NCBI RefSeq assembly: GCF_002221525.1
Contig: NZ_CP011029.1
Location: 715,696 to 779,695, forward strand
Direction of reading: 5' to 3'
Length of the DNA: 64,000 nucleotides
From: Pseudoalteromonas espejiana DSM 9414
GTDB lineage: Bacteria; Pseudomonadota; Gammaproteobacteria; Enterobacterales; Alteromonadaceae
Position 1 is the first letter of the stretch; each line of letters begins with the position of its first letter. Position numbers and translations under genes: made by a program. Positions 42,157-50,136 of this stretch are shown piece after piece. Under the pieces are notes generated by a model, which saw nothing but the letters and a program-made list of their open reading frames with translations, was not told the DNA's origin and made no database searches.

Positions 42157-43239
42157 ATGAGTCACTTTATAGCACAGCCAAAACAAGGCGTTCCATTCGT
42201 AAGCGTACAAACAATGGCCAAGCTTATAAATAAAGTAGGAATAGAAAACGTTTTACTTAAACTTACGCAAAGGTTAAAACACGACTTTGCACGCTGGCAC
42301 GAGTTTGATAAATCACCGCGCTATGCAGCGCATTCTCCTGATGGCGTAATAGAGCTTATGCCCGTAAGCGATGGCAACATGTTTAGCTGTAAATACGTAA
42401 ACGGCCATCCAAAAAATACCTTCAAAGAGCTTCAAACGGTAGCGGCTTTTGGTATTTTGTCTGATGTTGATAGCGGCTATCCGGTGATGATCAGCGAAAT
42501 GTGCCTATTAACAGCATTACGCACAGCAGCAACCTCGGCACTGGTTGCACAGTATTTAGCACCTAAAAACTCAACAACACTTACATTAATTGGTAATGGT
42601 GCTCAGTCTGAGTTTCAAGCGTTAGCTTTTAAAGCGGTATTAGGCATTACTCATATTCGTTTATACGATATTGACAAAAACGCGTCGCAAAAAGCGTTTA
42701 ACAATTTAAGTAACTGTGGCCTAAACGTGACTATTTGTAATAGCGCAAAAGAAGCCGTACAAGGCGCACACATTATTACCACCTGCACAGCCGATAAAAA
42801 AAATGCCACTATTTTAACCAGCGATATGATCCCCGACGGTGTGCATTTAAATGCAATAGGTGGCGATTGTCCAGGAAAAACAGAGCTTGATTCAACATTA
42901 TTAGAGCGCGCAAATGTGTTTGTAGAGTACGAACCGCAAACCAGAGTAGAGGGCGAAATACAACAAATGAGCGAAAGCTTTGTGGTTACAGAGTTTCATA
43001 AAGTAATTAATAAACAATCGCTTGGGCGTACAAGCCAAGATGAGCTAACCATATTTGATGGCGTAGGCTTTGCAAGCGAAGACTTTACTGCCCTTGTATT
43101 TATAAAAGACGAGTTAGTTGCATCAGGGGAATTTGAACTACTCGATTTAATTACACAACAAGCCGACCCACGTAATTTGTTTTCGGTGCTTAATACAGAG
43201 CAAAGCAATAAATCAGTAAGCCAAGAGCAAGTAGCATGA
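42157..43239 (+). CDS. ocd: Ornithine cyclodeaminase family protein
   Basis: This 360-residue enzyme of the OCD/mu-crystallin family should convert ornithine to proline plus ammonia using NAD. Signature parts are GNMFSCKYVNGHPKN, EMCLLTALRTAATSALVA, the Rossmann loop LIGNGAQSEFQALAFKAVLG (near residue 144) and NAIGGDCPGKTELD with the catalytic Asp (near 231). Its length is close to the Pseudomonas-type Ocd. It overlaps ctlX by four bases (ATGA) and is divergent from an Lrp-type regulator. Together this implies catabolism of arginine or citrulline through ornithine to proline. GAGG precedes the ATG. Confidence 0.9.
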   Translation: MSHFIAQPKQGVPFVSVQTMAKLINKVGIENVLLKLTQRLKHDFARWHEFDKSPRYAAHSPDGVIELMPVSDGNMFSCKYVNGHPKNTFKELQTVAAFGILSDVDSGYPVMISEMCLLTALRTAATSALVAQYLAPKNSTTLTLIGNGAQSEFQALAFKAVLGITHIRLYDIDKNASQKAFNNLSNCGLNVTICNSAKEAVQGAHIITTCTADKKNATILTSDMIPDGVHLNAIGGDCPGKTELDSTLLERANVFVEYEPQTRVEGEIQQMSESFVVTEFHKVINKQSLGRTSQDELTIFDGVGFASEDFTALVFIKDELVASGEFELLDLITQQADPRNLFSVLNTEQSNKSVSQEQVA

Positions 43240-44147
43240 GCATAATAAATCAAGCTCCAACAGCTGTGGTTATGGTGCGTCCGCATCATTTTACGTCTAA
43301 CCCGCAAACCATGTTAGACAACACATTTCAAAGTACCTGTCATTCACAAAATCAAAGCCAGCTTGCCTTTGACGAAGTAACAAATGCAGTTAAATTACTG
43401 CAAAACGAAGGCGTAACGGTTCACCTTTTTGAAGACGAGCACACACATACGCCCGACTCAGTGTTTCCTAATAACTGGTTTTCTACTCATCATAGTGGCG
43501 AACTAGTTATGTACCCAATGTACGCAGAAAACAGAAGGCTAGAATATCGTAAAGATATTATTGATTTTTTGACTAATCACTATAAAGTGTTGTCTGTGAC
43601 TGATTATTCATTTTTAGCGAAAGAAAATGCATTTTTAGAAGGCACCGGTTCACTTGTAATTGACCACCAACATAAGCTTGCTTATGCAGTAGAGTCTAAG
43701 CGCACTACTAAAACAGTGGTTAATACCGTGTGTGAGCAACTTAAGTTAAAGCCTGTTGTTTTTAACGCGTACGACACACAAGGTACTGCTGTTTATCATA
43801 CTAATGTATTAATGTGTGTAGCTACAGAGTTTGCCATGATCAGCCTAGATATGGTGCCAAATAGTCAGCACAAACAATTAACTAGCCATTTTTTACAAAG
43901 CCATTTAGAAGTTATTAACTTATCAAATGAGCAAATAGCTCACTTTTGCGGTAACGCAATAGAGCTACAAGGAGAAAATGGCCGTATTTTAGCACTCTCA
44001 CAAACGGCGTTTAATGCACTTACAACCGAGCAAAAAGCAGCAATACAAAAAACAGCTAAACTTGTTCCGTTACCTATACCAACCATAGAGTCGGCGGGTG
44101 GTTCGGTTAGATGCATGATTGCAGGTATTCACTTGCAAAGTAAATAA
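43236..44147 (+). CDS. ctlX: CtlX-like amidinotransferase-superfamily hydrolase (citrulline/arginine)
   Basis: This 303-residue protein is from the arginine deiminase/amidinotransferase superfamily. TAVVMVRPHHFTSNPQT opens the fold, SVFPNNWFSTHHSGELVMYPM carries an acidic and a His residue, and YHTNVLMCV has the general His. The nucleophilic Cys lies in GGSVRCMIAGIHL at the C-terminus. CtlX proteins hydrolyse citrulline to ornithine. Related dihydrolases act on arginine, and the choice between these cannot be made by eye. The start overlaps the ocd stop by four bases, so its product would pass directly to Ocd. Confidence 0.85.
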   Translation: MSIINQAPTAVVMVRPHHFTSNPQTMLDNTFQSTCHSQNQSQLAFDEVTNAVKLLQNEGVTVHLFEDEHTHTPDSVFPNNWFSTHHSGELVMYPMYAENRRLEYRKDIIDFLTNHYKVLSVTDYSFLAKENAFLEGTGSLVIDHQHKLAYAVESKRTTKTVVNTVCEQLKLKPVVFNAYDTQGTAVYHTNVLMCVATEFAMISLDMVPNSQHKQLTSHFLQSHLEVINLSNEQIAHFCGNAIELQGENGRILALSQTAFNALTTEQKAAIQKTAKLVPLPIPTIESAGGSVRCMIAGIHLQSK

Positions 44148-44168
44148 CCTACCACTAAGCCCACATTA

Positions 44169-44190
44169 TAAGGCAGCAAAGCTGCCTTAA
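44169..44190 (+). terminator. Weak terminator-like hairpin after ctlX
   Basis: TAAGGCAGC and GCTGCCTTA form a perfect stem around AAA. The T-run is poor, so readthrough into the transporter gene is plausible. Confidence 0.5.
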
Positions 44191-44273
44191 TCTATGGCTA
44201 ATACGCATAATCAAATGTCGCTTATTCAACTAACCATTGAGTAAAAATATAATAAATACAAAAGGATTAGCCC

Positions 44274-45680
44274 ATGTTCGATACCGTAGTTAAAAGTGTA
44301 AATGGCCTTTTATGGGGAGAAGGGCAAGTACTCATTTACATACTACTGTTTGCTGGTATTTGGTTTTCGGTACGTTTAAAAGCAATACAAATACTTAAAT
44401 TTAAACACATGTTTAGCCTGTTAAAAGGCAGTAGCAAGTGTAAAAAAGACGACATATCATCGTTTCAGGCACTATGTACTGGGCTATGTGCTCGCGTAGG
44501 TACGGGTAACTTAGCGGGTGTAGCCGTTGCTATATCGCTTGGTGGTAGTGGGGCCATATTTTGGATGTGGGTTATTGCCATACTCGGCATGGCCACAGGT
44601 TTTGCCGAAAGCGTACTGGGTCAAGTATATAAAGTACGCGACAGTAGTGGCGAATTTAGAGGTGGCCCCGCTTATTATATTCAACAAGGTTTAGGCAGCC
44701 GTGCCTTTGCTATTGTGTTTGCCGCGTGTTTATTTTTAGGTTACGGCTTTACCTTTAGTGCAATGCAAACCAATACCATAACCGATGCACTAAACTATGC
44801 ATTTGAAGTACCCACCTTTTATTCAGGCTTAGTAATTACGGTATTAGCGGGGTCTATTATTTTAGGCGGCTTTAAAGCCATTGCCCGCTTTGCTGAGCGT
44901 GTAGTGCCATTAATGGGCATATTATTTGTAGCAGCTGCTGTTATTATTACAATTATGAACTTACCGCAAGTACCGGCCATGCTTAAAGATGTATTTTTAT
45001 CGGCCTTTGGTTTACAAGAAGCAGGCGCAGGTGCGATGGGCGCAGCCATTAAAAATGGTATTCAACGCGGTTTATATTCTAACGAAGCCGGTGCGGGTAG
45101 TGTGCCGCATGCTGCAGCAAGCGCAAGCCCCATTCCTAACCACCCGGTAACACAAGGCTACATACAAATGCTTGGCGTGTTTTTCGACACCATTGTGCTT
45201 TGTAGTTGTACCGCAGTAGTTATTTTACTAGCAGATGTTGATATAAGCGGCGAAATGGAAGGCATACGTTTAACACAAAGCGCTATGACCGCGCATTTAG
45301 CACAAGGCGGCGTGTACTTTGTTGCAGCTGCAATTACCTTATTTGCATTTACCTCGGTAGTAGCAAATTATGCCTACGCAGAAAGTAACCTTCATTTATT
45401 TAAGCTCGATAACAAAGTAGGGCGCACAATTTATACATTACTTTATTTATCAATGATGCTTTGGGGCGCATCTGCGTCATTAAAAGAAGTATGGGACTTA
45501 GCCGATATAGCATTAGGGTTAATGACAGTGGTTAACGTAATCGCTATTATATTGCTCACGCCAACTATTTTGTCTGTTAATCGCGACTACAACACACAAA
45601 GAGAAAAAGGCATAGAGCCCGAATTTAAAGTAAAAGATGTAAAAGTACAGGGAAAATGCGAAAGCGGCATTTGGGATTGA
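44274..45680 (+). CDS. Sodium:alanine/glycine symporter (AGCS family)
   Basis: This 468-residue inner-membrane symporter has about 10-11 helices. AGCS hallmarks are FQALCTGLCARVGTGNLAGVAVAISLGGSGAIFWMWVIAILGMATGFAES, FRGGPAYYIQQGLG and GIQRGLYSNEAGAGSVPHAAASA. It uses the sodium gradient to import a small amino acid. Its place after ocd and ctlX suggests a substrate tied to this pathway, though the family usually takes alanine or glycine. AAAGGA precedes the ATG. A strong terminator follows. Confidence 0.9.
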   Translation: MFDTVVKSVNGLLWGEGQVLIYILLFAGIWFSVRLKAIQILKFKHMFSLLKGSSKCKKDDISSFQALCTGLCARVGTGNLAGVAVAISLGGSGAIFWMWVIAILGMATGFAESVLGQVYKVRDSSGEFRGGPAYYIQQGLGSRAFAIVFAACLFLGYGFTFSAMQTNTITDALNYAFEVPTFYSGLVITVLAGSIILGGFKAIARFAERVVPLMGILFVAAAVIITIMNLPQVPAMLKDVFLSAFGLQEAGAGAMGAAIKNGIQRGLYSNEAGAGSVPHAAASASPIPNHPVTQGYIQMLGVFFDTIVLCSCTAVVILLADVDISGEMEGIRLTQSAMTAHLAQGGVYFVAAAITLFAFTSVVANYAYAESNLHLFKLDNKVGRTIYTLLYLSMMLWGASASLKEVWDLADIALGLMTVVNVIAIILLTPTILSVNRDYNTQREKGIEPEFKVKDVKVQGKCESGIWD

Positions 45681-45698
45681 TTTAGCAACTTTAACTAT

Positions 45699-45735
45699 AA
45701 AAAGCGGTTTTATGGCAACATAAAACCGCTTTTTA
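45699..45735 (+). terminator. Intrinsic terminator after the AGCS symporter
   Basis: AAAAAGCGGTTTTATG pairs with CATAAAACCGCTTTTT (16 bp, 4-base loop), with a T-rich exit. Confidence 0.9.
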
Positions 45736-45808
45736 ATTTTGCATAATTATTCAAAATTAGATTTTATAAACTGCACTAAAATATAAAATAATAAGGTAAA
45801 CCGATTAG

Positions 45809-46852
45809 ATGATCGACATTTACGCAGGTAAAACAGCAGCAAAAATTATTAACGAGCAGGGCTTTAAACCCGAATTATTTACCTCTTTTTTAGGGGCAAG
45901 TGGCGGGCCTAAATGGTTTACTTTATTCGGATTAGACAAATATATTTTTGGTGAATTTTTTAAAAACCGCACCCAACAACTTAATTTAATTGGATCATCT
46001 GCTGGTGCATTTCGATCTGCGTGTTTTGCTCAAAACGATCCGATTGCTGCCATTGAGCGTTTAGCCAAATCGTATTCACAAACTCGTTATTCTAGTAATA
46101 AACCAACGCCTAGCGAAATCACAATAAAAGCCCGCGCATTACTCGAAGATGTATTTGGCGATAACGGTGTAACCGAAATAATAAATAACCCCGTATTTAA
46201 AGCGCATTTTATTGTGGCTAAATCTAATGGCTTTATTGCCAGCGAAAATAAATTAATACAGCTACTGGGTTTATCAAAAAGTTATATGCTCAACCGTGTT
46301 AACCGAAAATTATTAGGCTCGCAGTACGAGCGATTTATTTTTGGTGCGCCAAACAGTAACTTATCAATAACCGATAGCTATAATTTTAAAACCCAAAACA
46401 TAGCACTTAGCCAAACTAATTTAAAAGATGCCTTACTTGCATCGGGCTCTATACCACTTGTTATGCAAGGCATAAAAAATATTGCCGGTTCGCCACAAGG
46501 TATGTATCGCGATGGCGGAATAATTGACTACCACTTTGATTTAAAAATTAATAACCCAGGCTTAATTTTATATCCGCATTTTAATAGCGATCCAAAAGCA
46601 GGGTGGTTTGATAAAAATTTAAAACGTAAAGTAGCACCACAAAATTACGATAACGTTGTGATGATCTCACCATCAAAAGAATTTATAGCCGGTTTACCTT
46701 ACGGAAAAATTCCAGATAGAAACGACTTTACTGATCTCGATGCAGACACACGTATTAAATATTGGAATACTGTTTTTAGTGAAACTGAAAAGTTGGCTGA
46801 GGAATTTGATAAAAAATTGACTAGCGAAAAACATAATATGTACAAAGCTTAG
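45809..46852 (+). CDS. Patatin-like phospholipase
   Basis: This 347-residue patatin-domain protein has an oxyanion-type glycine loop FLGASGGPKWFTLFGLDKYIFGE, the nucleophile elbow IGSSAGAFRSACF (near residue 71) and the partner Asp in MYRDGGIIDYHFDL (near 237). The fold is not YjjU-like but closer to stand-alone bacterial patatins. It should hydrolyse fatty acyl esters, with substrate and location unknown; there is no signal peptide. It is a single gene behind a terminator. The downstream neighbour is convergent and much more A+T-rich. Confidence 0.82.
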   Translation: MIDIYAGKTAAKIINEQGFKPELFTSFLGASGGPKWFTLFGLDKYIFGEFFKNRTQQLNLIGSSAGAFRSACFAQNDPIAAIERLAKSYSQTRYSSNKPTPSEITIKARALLEDVFGDNGVTEIINNPVFKAHFIVAKSNGFIASENKLIQLLGLSKSYMLNRVNRKLLGSQYERFIFGAPNSNLSITDSYNFKTQNIALSQTNLKDALLASGSIPLVMQGIKNIAGSPQGMYRDGGIIDYHFDLKINNPGLILYPHFNSDPKAGWFDKNLKRKVAPQNYDNVVMISPSKEFIAGLPYGKIPDRNDFTDLDADTRIKYWNTVFSETEKLAEEFDKKLTSEKHNMYKA

Positions 46853-46890
46853 TTACTCTAAAGTAATGATACTTTCAATAGTTAATAATA

Positions 46891-47988
46891 TTATAACTTC
46901 ATTACGTATAATATTTCGTCTCTAATTTTTTTAAAATAATAATCTAGTAAAATAGTTGTAATTACATTATCTCCATTTAATTCATTTTCAGTTTTAGAAA
47001 AATAAGATAAAACTTTTGTATTTATTAAATTTAAGCTTAATAATGTACAGTCAATTGGTAATTCTAAACCGTAAATACCACCATCAAAAGATATATCTTC
47101 ACCAGATTTTGAAGATAAACTAGAAAACATACTTTTTGAGCTTGCATGAACATATTGATTAGCTAGTTTTGAAAAAGGTAATATGTGATCAAGCTCAACT
47201 GCTTTTTCTATTGTTCTGTAACCGTAACGTTCTCCCTTTGGCACAAAGCCTTCAATCCAACCATAATCAGAAGAGAAGTTGGAACCATATAAGCTTTTTA
47301 AATTTTTTACTTTATTCTCTAAGTCTTCAAAAATATTAGAGTCAAAATTTAAATGAGCTAGTCTATCAGGATAATTTTCTTTCGATTTTTTTAAAATTTT
47401 TAAAGAGTTATATTCATCTACGATATTATGATCTAGAAATTTTTTAGCACAATCTGGACCATTTTCAATGATAAAATAAAGCGTAGTGGTAACTTCGTTT
47501 AATGTTCTCCATCTAGATATTGCCGCATCAGGGTATCCATTTTTTAATAAAATTAAAATCTCTTTTGCAATAAGACATGAACGTGAGTGTAAGCTAAATA
47601 AAACAACAGCTAAATGATTTTCTTCTTCCTGAATAATTAAAGATAATGCTTTATTGTTTACTTCATTGAACCAGATAGAAAAACAGATATAGCTATTTAA
47701 TAATCCTAATAAATTACCCCATTTATTTTCATGTTGAAGAATAAAGTTTTTGTTTTGATTATAATTAAAATTACTTAGGTGTTCATCTATAAAGAAAAAT
47801 CGGACAGCTTTTAAAAGATCTTTACTAGCTATACTGAAAACTTCTTCCAGCTCCGAATCTGATAAATTATCAGGTATACGGTCTGACAAAAGCATTTCGT
47901 CATACTTATGCTTTATTGCTGTTCGTATCAAATTTTCATGCTGCAAAATATCACCTAAAATATTTAAAGACAAAATCCATTTAATCAT
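46891..47988 (-). CDS. DUF5677-like protein, probably acquired
   Basis: This 365-residue, mostly helical protein has no signal peptide. The stretch HLAVVLFSLHSRSCLIAKEILILLKNGYPDAAISRWRTLNEVTTTLYFI and a later YVHASSKSMF resemble DUF5677 proteins, whose function is not established and which sometimes occur in defence or mobile regions. Base composition is visibly more A+T-rich than the flanking genes, and no good ribosome-binding site precedes the ATG at 47988. These suggest recent transfer. It lies only 140 bases from the dif-like site, a known hotspot for Xer-mediated insertion, but no second dif copy was found on its far side. Confidence 0.6.
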   Translation of the reverse strand: MIKWILSLNILGDILQHENLIRTAIKHKYDEMLLSDRIPDNLSDSELEEVFSIASKDLLKAVRFFFIDEHLSNFNYNQNKNFILQHENKWGNLLGLLNSYICFSIWFNEVNNKALSLIIQEEENHLAVVLFSLHSRSCLIAKEILILLKNGYPDAAISRWRTLNEVTTTLYFIIENGPDCAKKFLDHNIVDEYNSLKILKKSKENYPDRLAHLNFDSNIFEDLENKVKNLKSLYGSNFSSDYGWIEGFVPKGERYGYRTIEKAVELDHILPFSKLANQYVHASSKSMFSSLSSKSGEDISFDGGIYGLELPIDCTLLSLNLINTKVLSYFSKTENELNGDNVITTILLDYYFKKIRDEILYVMKL

Positions 47989-48124
47989 TGTACATTAGAT
48001 AGTTTATATTTTCTTTATTAGGGACGATAGGATCTTAAATCTATATATTTTATGTTTAATAACAAAAACTGAAATAAAATAATGGAAGTAAATTAGGACG
48101 TAATTATTTAGATGAGGATAACAA

Positions 48125-48152
48125 ACAACCCATAAATTACGTTATGTTAAAT
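48125..48152 (+). other. dif: dif-like XerC/XerD recombination site
   Basis: The 11-bp right arm TTATGTTAAAT (48142-48152) is identical to the E. coli XerD-binding arm. A 6-base spacer, ATTACG, precedes it. The left arm ACAACCCATAA (48125-48135) keeps the inner CATAA of the XerC arm but differs further out. The total of 28 bp is the correct length. It lies in a gene-free gap about 13 kb from the Ter sites. It would let XerCD resolve dimers of this replicon. Confidence 0.65.
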
Positions 48153-48167
48153 TCGTGTATTTATAAT

Positions 48168-48202
48168 AAAGCGGGCGTGATTATACAAACCAGCCCGCTT
48201 TT
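48168..48202 (-). terminator. Terminator of the SYLF lipoprotein gene
   Basis: AAAGCGGGC and GCCCGCTTTT form a stem over a 16-base loop, and the minus-strand exit is T-rich. It stands between the SYLF gene and the dif-like site. Confidence 0.7.
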
Positions 48203-48219
48203 AGGAGAGTAATTAGGGG

Positions 48220-48783
48220 TTAATTTAGCTCAGAATCTACCCAAAATTTAGTGCCTTTTAGTACAGCTTGTAGTGCAAGGCCATTTTCGGTTAAAGAGTA
48301 TACGGTAACTTGATCTGCAATCGCTTCGGCAACCAATGCACCGCCTTTATCTTCGTATTTTGCTGCTGCATCTGCGTTTCCGCCAAATGCCCAACCGTGT
48401 TCAATAAATCTATTTACTGCTGCTTGGTTATGAAAAACCATAACAACATTAAAGTCTTTAACACCTAAACCTAGGCCTAAACCAGCTTCGCCCATATTCA
48501 TGTAAGTTGATTTACCGGTTAGATTATTTTTTACTACACCATAACCACCACCAAAACTGGCTAAAACAACGTTTACGTTTGCGTTATCAAATACAGCGTA
48601 ACCAGCCGAGTTGGCAATTTGTTTTTTAACATCGGGCTTTTGTGCATATAATTTGTCTAGTGTAGTAGATTTCATGCTTTGCACTAGAGAGCGTTTTTCG
48701 CCTGGTGAAGCACTACCCGTTGTAGCACAACCTGTTAGTAAAACACTTAATGTAATTACACTTAAAATAATAAACTTTTTCAT
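48220..48783 (-). CDS. SYLF-domain (YSC84-like) lipoprotein
   Basis: This 187-residue lipoprotein has a lipobox in LSVLLTGC, then ATTGSA. The SYLF-type core has YAVFDNANVNVVLASFGGGYGVVKNNLTGKSTYMNMGEAGLGLGLGVKDFNVVMVFHNQAAVNRFIEHGWAFGGNADAAAK, the glycine-rich lipid-binding domain. The family binds phosphoinositides in eukaryotes, while bacterial members are uncharacterised envelope proteins. It should sit on the outer membrane facing the periplasm. It is divergent from the tyrosine recombinase gene, and an inverted repeat lies in the shared region. Confidence 0.88.
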   Translation of the reverse strand: MKKFIILSVITLSVLLTGCATTGSASPGEKRSLVQSMKSTTLDKLYAQKPDVKKQIANSAGYAVFDNANVNVVLASFGGGYGVVKNNLTGKSTYMNMGEAGLGLGLGVKDFNVVMVFHNQAAVNRFIEHGWAFGGNADAAAKYEDKGGALVAEAIADQVTVYSLTENGLALQAVLKGTKFWVDSELN

Positions 48784-48852
48784 AAACTTTCCTTAATAAG
48801 ACCTAGCAAAACTAAATCAGTAAAAATGTGTAAATAATTAAACTTTCACTAT

Positions 48853-48876
48853 GTCCAATACTAGACAGTATCGGAC
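48853..48876. promoter_or_regulatory. 10-bp-arm inverted repeat upstream of the tyrosine recombinase
   Basis: GTCCAATACT-AGAC-AGTATCGGAC has one arm mismatch. It may be an operator for one or both divergent genes, or a binding site of the recombinase itself. Confidence 0.5.
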
Positions 48877-48924
48877 TTTAACGTTAAGCTGTAAGTCTAT
48901 TATTTTATTGAATATTTACACAAT

Positions 48925-50136
48925 ATGCTTGTTGCTTTAGTTGATACGTTAAAACAATTAAGATACCAAATTGCTCATCTTGATGACGATACTCTTAAAT
49001 CAGAATACCCAGAACTTGCATCCTTTATACAGCAAGTTGGCTTGACTGTAACTGAATCAAAGGCTGATCTTAAATTTTTATACCAGTTTTTATATGTTTA
49101 CGGACGAAAATCAGAGGCAACATATAGTCGTTTTCGAAATGAATTAGAACGCTTTTATTTATGGTCTTGGTTAATTGCCGAAAAATCAGTGTTCGATTTA
49201 AAACGTGAAGACATAGAAGCTTATGTCGATTTTATGGTTGAGCCAGATAAAAAATGGGCATCAACTTCTGTGCAATGGCGCTATAAAGATGAGCAAGGTA
49301 TTCGCCGATTAAACCAAAATTGGCGCCCTTTCATGCAAAAAGAATCTATAGCAAGCCAACAAACTTTGTCGGCTATGTTTACTGCATTAAATGTATTTTT
49401 TAAATTTGCGATTTTAGAAGAACGCACATTCGCGAACTTTGTCCCTGTGGTTAAAAAAAATAGCCCCTATTTAGTGGGTCAGTCTCAAATACAAATTCCT
49501 GATACTTTGAGTGATATTCAGTGGGAATATGTATTTGGTGTAACACGTGATTTATGCGAACAAAAACCAGATCTTGAGCGTAATTTATTTACCTTAGCTT
49601 GTTTAAAAGGGTTATATTTACGGATTTCTGAATTGTCAGAGCGTCCGCAGTGGTCGCCTGTTATGTCTCATTTTTGGCAAGATAATGACGGATTTTGGTT
49701 TTTACGTATTATGGGTAAAGGCAATAAACTTCGTGATGTTACGTTAAGTGATGATTTTGTTGAATATTTAAAACGCTACCGATTATACAGAGGGTTACCC
49801 GCCCTACCTCGCGTTGACGAATCAGAACCATTAGTTCATAAAATTCGTGGCCAAGGTGGAATGACCGTTAGGCAAATTAGGCGTTTAGTGCAACAAAGTT
49901 TTGATTTAGCCCAACAATCTTTACTTGATGATGGTTTTAAAGATGATGCAGAACAACTTGAAGCAGCAACTGCACATTGGCTACGCCATACCGGCGCAAC
50001 ACACGATGCACAAACACGGCCTTTAAAACATTTATCGGAAGATTTAGGGCACTCTAAAATTGCGACAACCGATCAAATTTATATTCAAACAAATATTAAA
50101 GAGCGAGCAAAATCTGGCGTTAAAAGGAAAATTTAA
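48925..50136 (+). CDS. Tyrosine-type site-specific recombinase
   Basis: This 403-residue integrase-like protein has an N-terminal SAM-like core-binding region (YSRFRNELERFYLWSWLIAEKSVFDLKREDIEAYVDFM). Its C-terminal catalytic domain has all the key residues: Arg in LYLRISELSE, Lys in IMGKGNKLRDV, HxxR in AHWLRHTGAT, His in LGHSKIATTD and Tyr in IYIQTNIK. It appears functional. No ribosome-binding site is obvious before the ATG at 48925. It is unusual in being translationally coupled (TAATG) to an ordinary antiporter gene and lacking excisionase or att repeats. It may be a resident recombinase and not part of a mobile element. Confidence 0.87.
   Translation: MLVALVDTLKQLRYQIAHLDDDTLKSEYPELASFIQQVGLTVTESKADLKFLYQFLYVYGRKSEATYSRFRNELERFYLWSWLIAEKSVFDLKREDIEAYVDFMVEPDKKWASTSVQWRYKDEQGIRRLNQNWRPFMQKESIASQQTLSAMFTALNVFFKFAILEERTFANFVPVVKKNSPYLVGQSQIQIPDTLSDIQWEYVFGVTRDLCEQKPDLERNLFTLACLKGLYLRISELSERPQWSPVMSHFWQDNDGFWFLRIMGKGNKLRDVTLSDDFVEYLKRYRLYRGLPALPRVDESEPLVHKIRGQGGMTVRQIRRLVQQSFDLAQQSLLDDGFKDDAEQLEAATAHWLRHTGATHDAQTRPLKHLSEDLGHSKIATTDQIYIQTNIKERAKSGVKRKI

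Noticed and set aside
46891..47988. Calling the DUF5677-like gene an abortive-infection system
   Set aside because: No catalytic motif or partner gene supports it. Only composition and location hint at acquisition.
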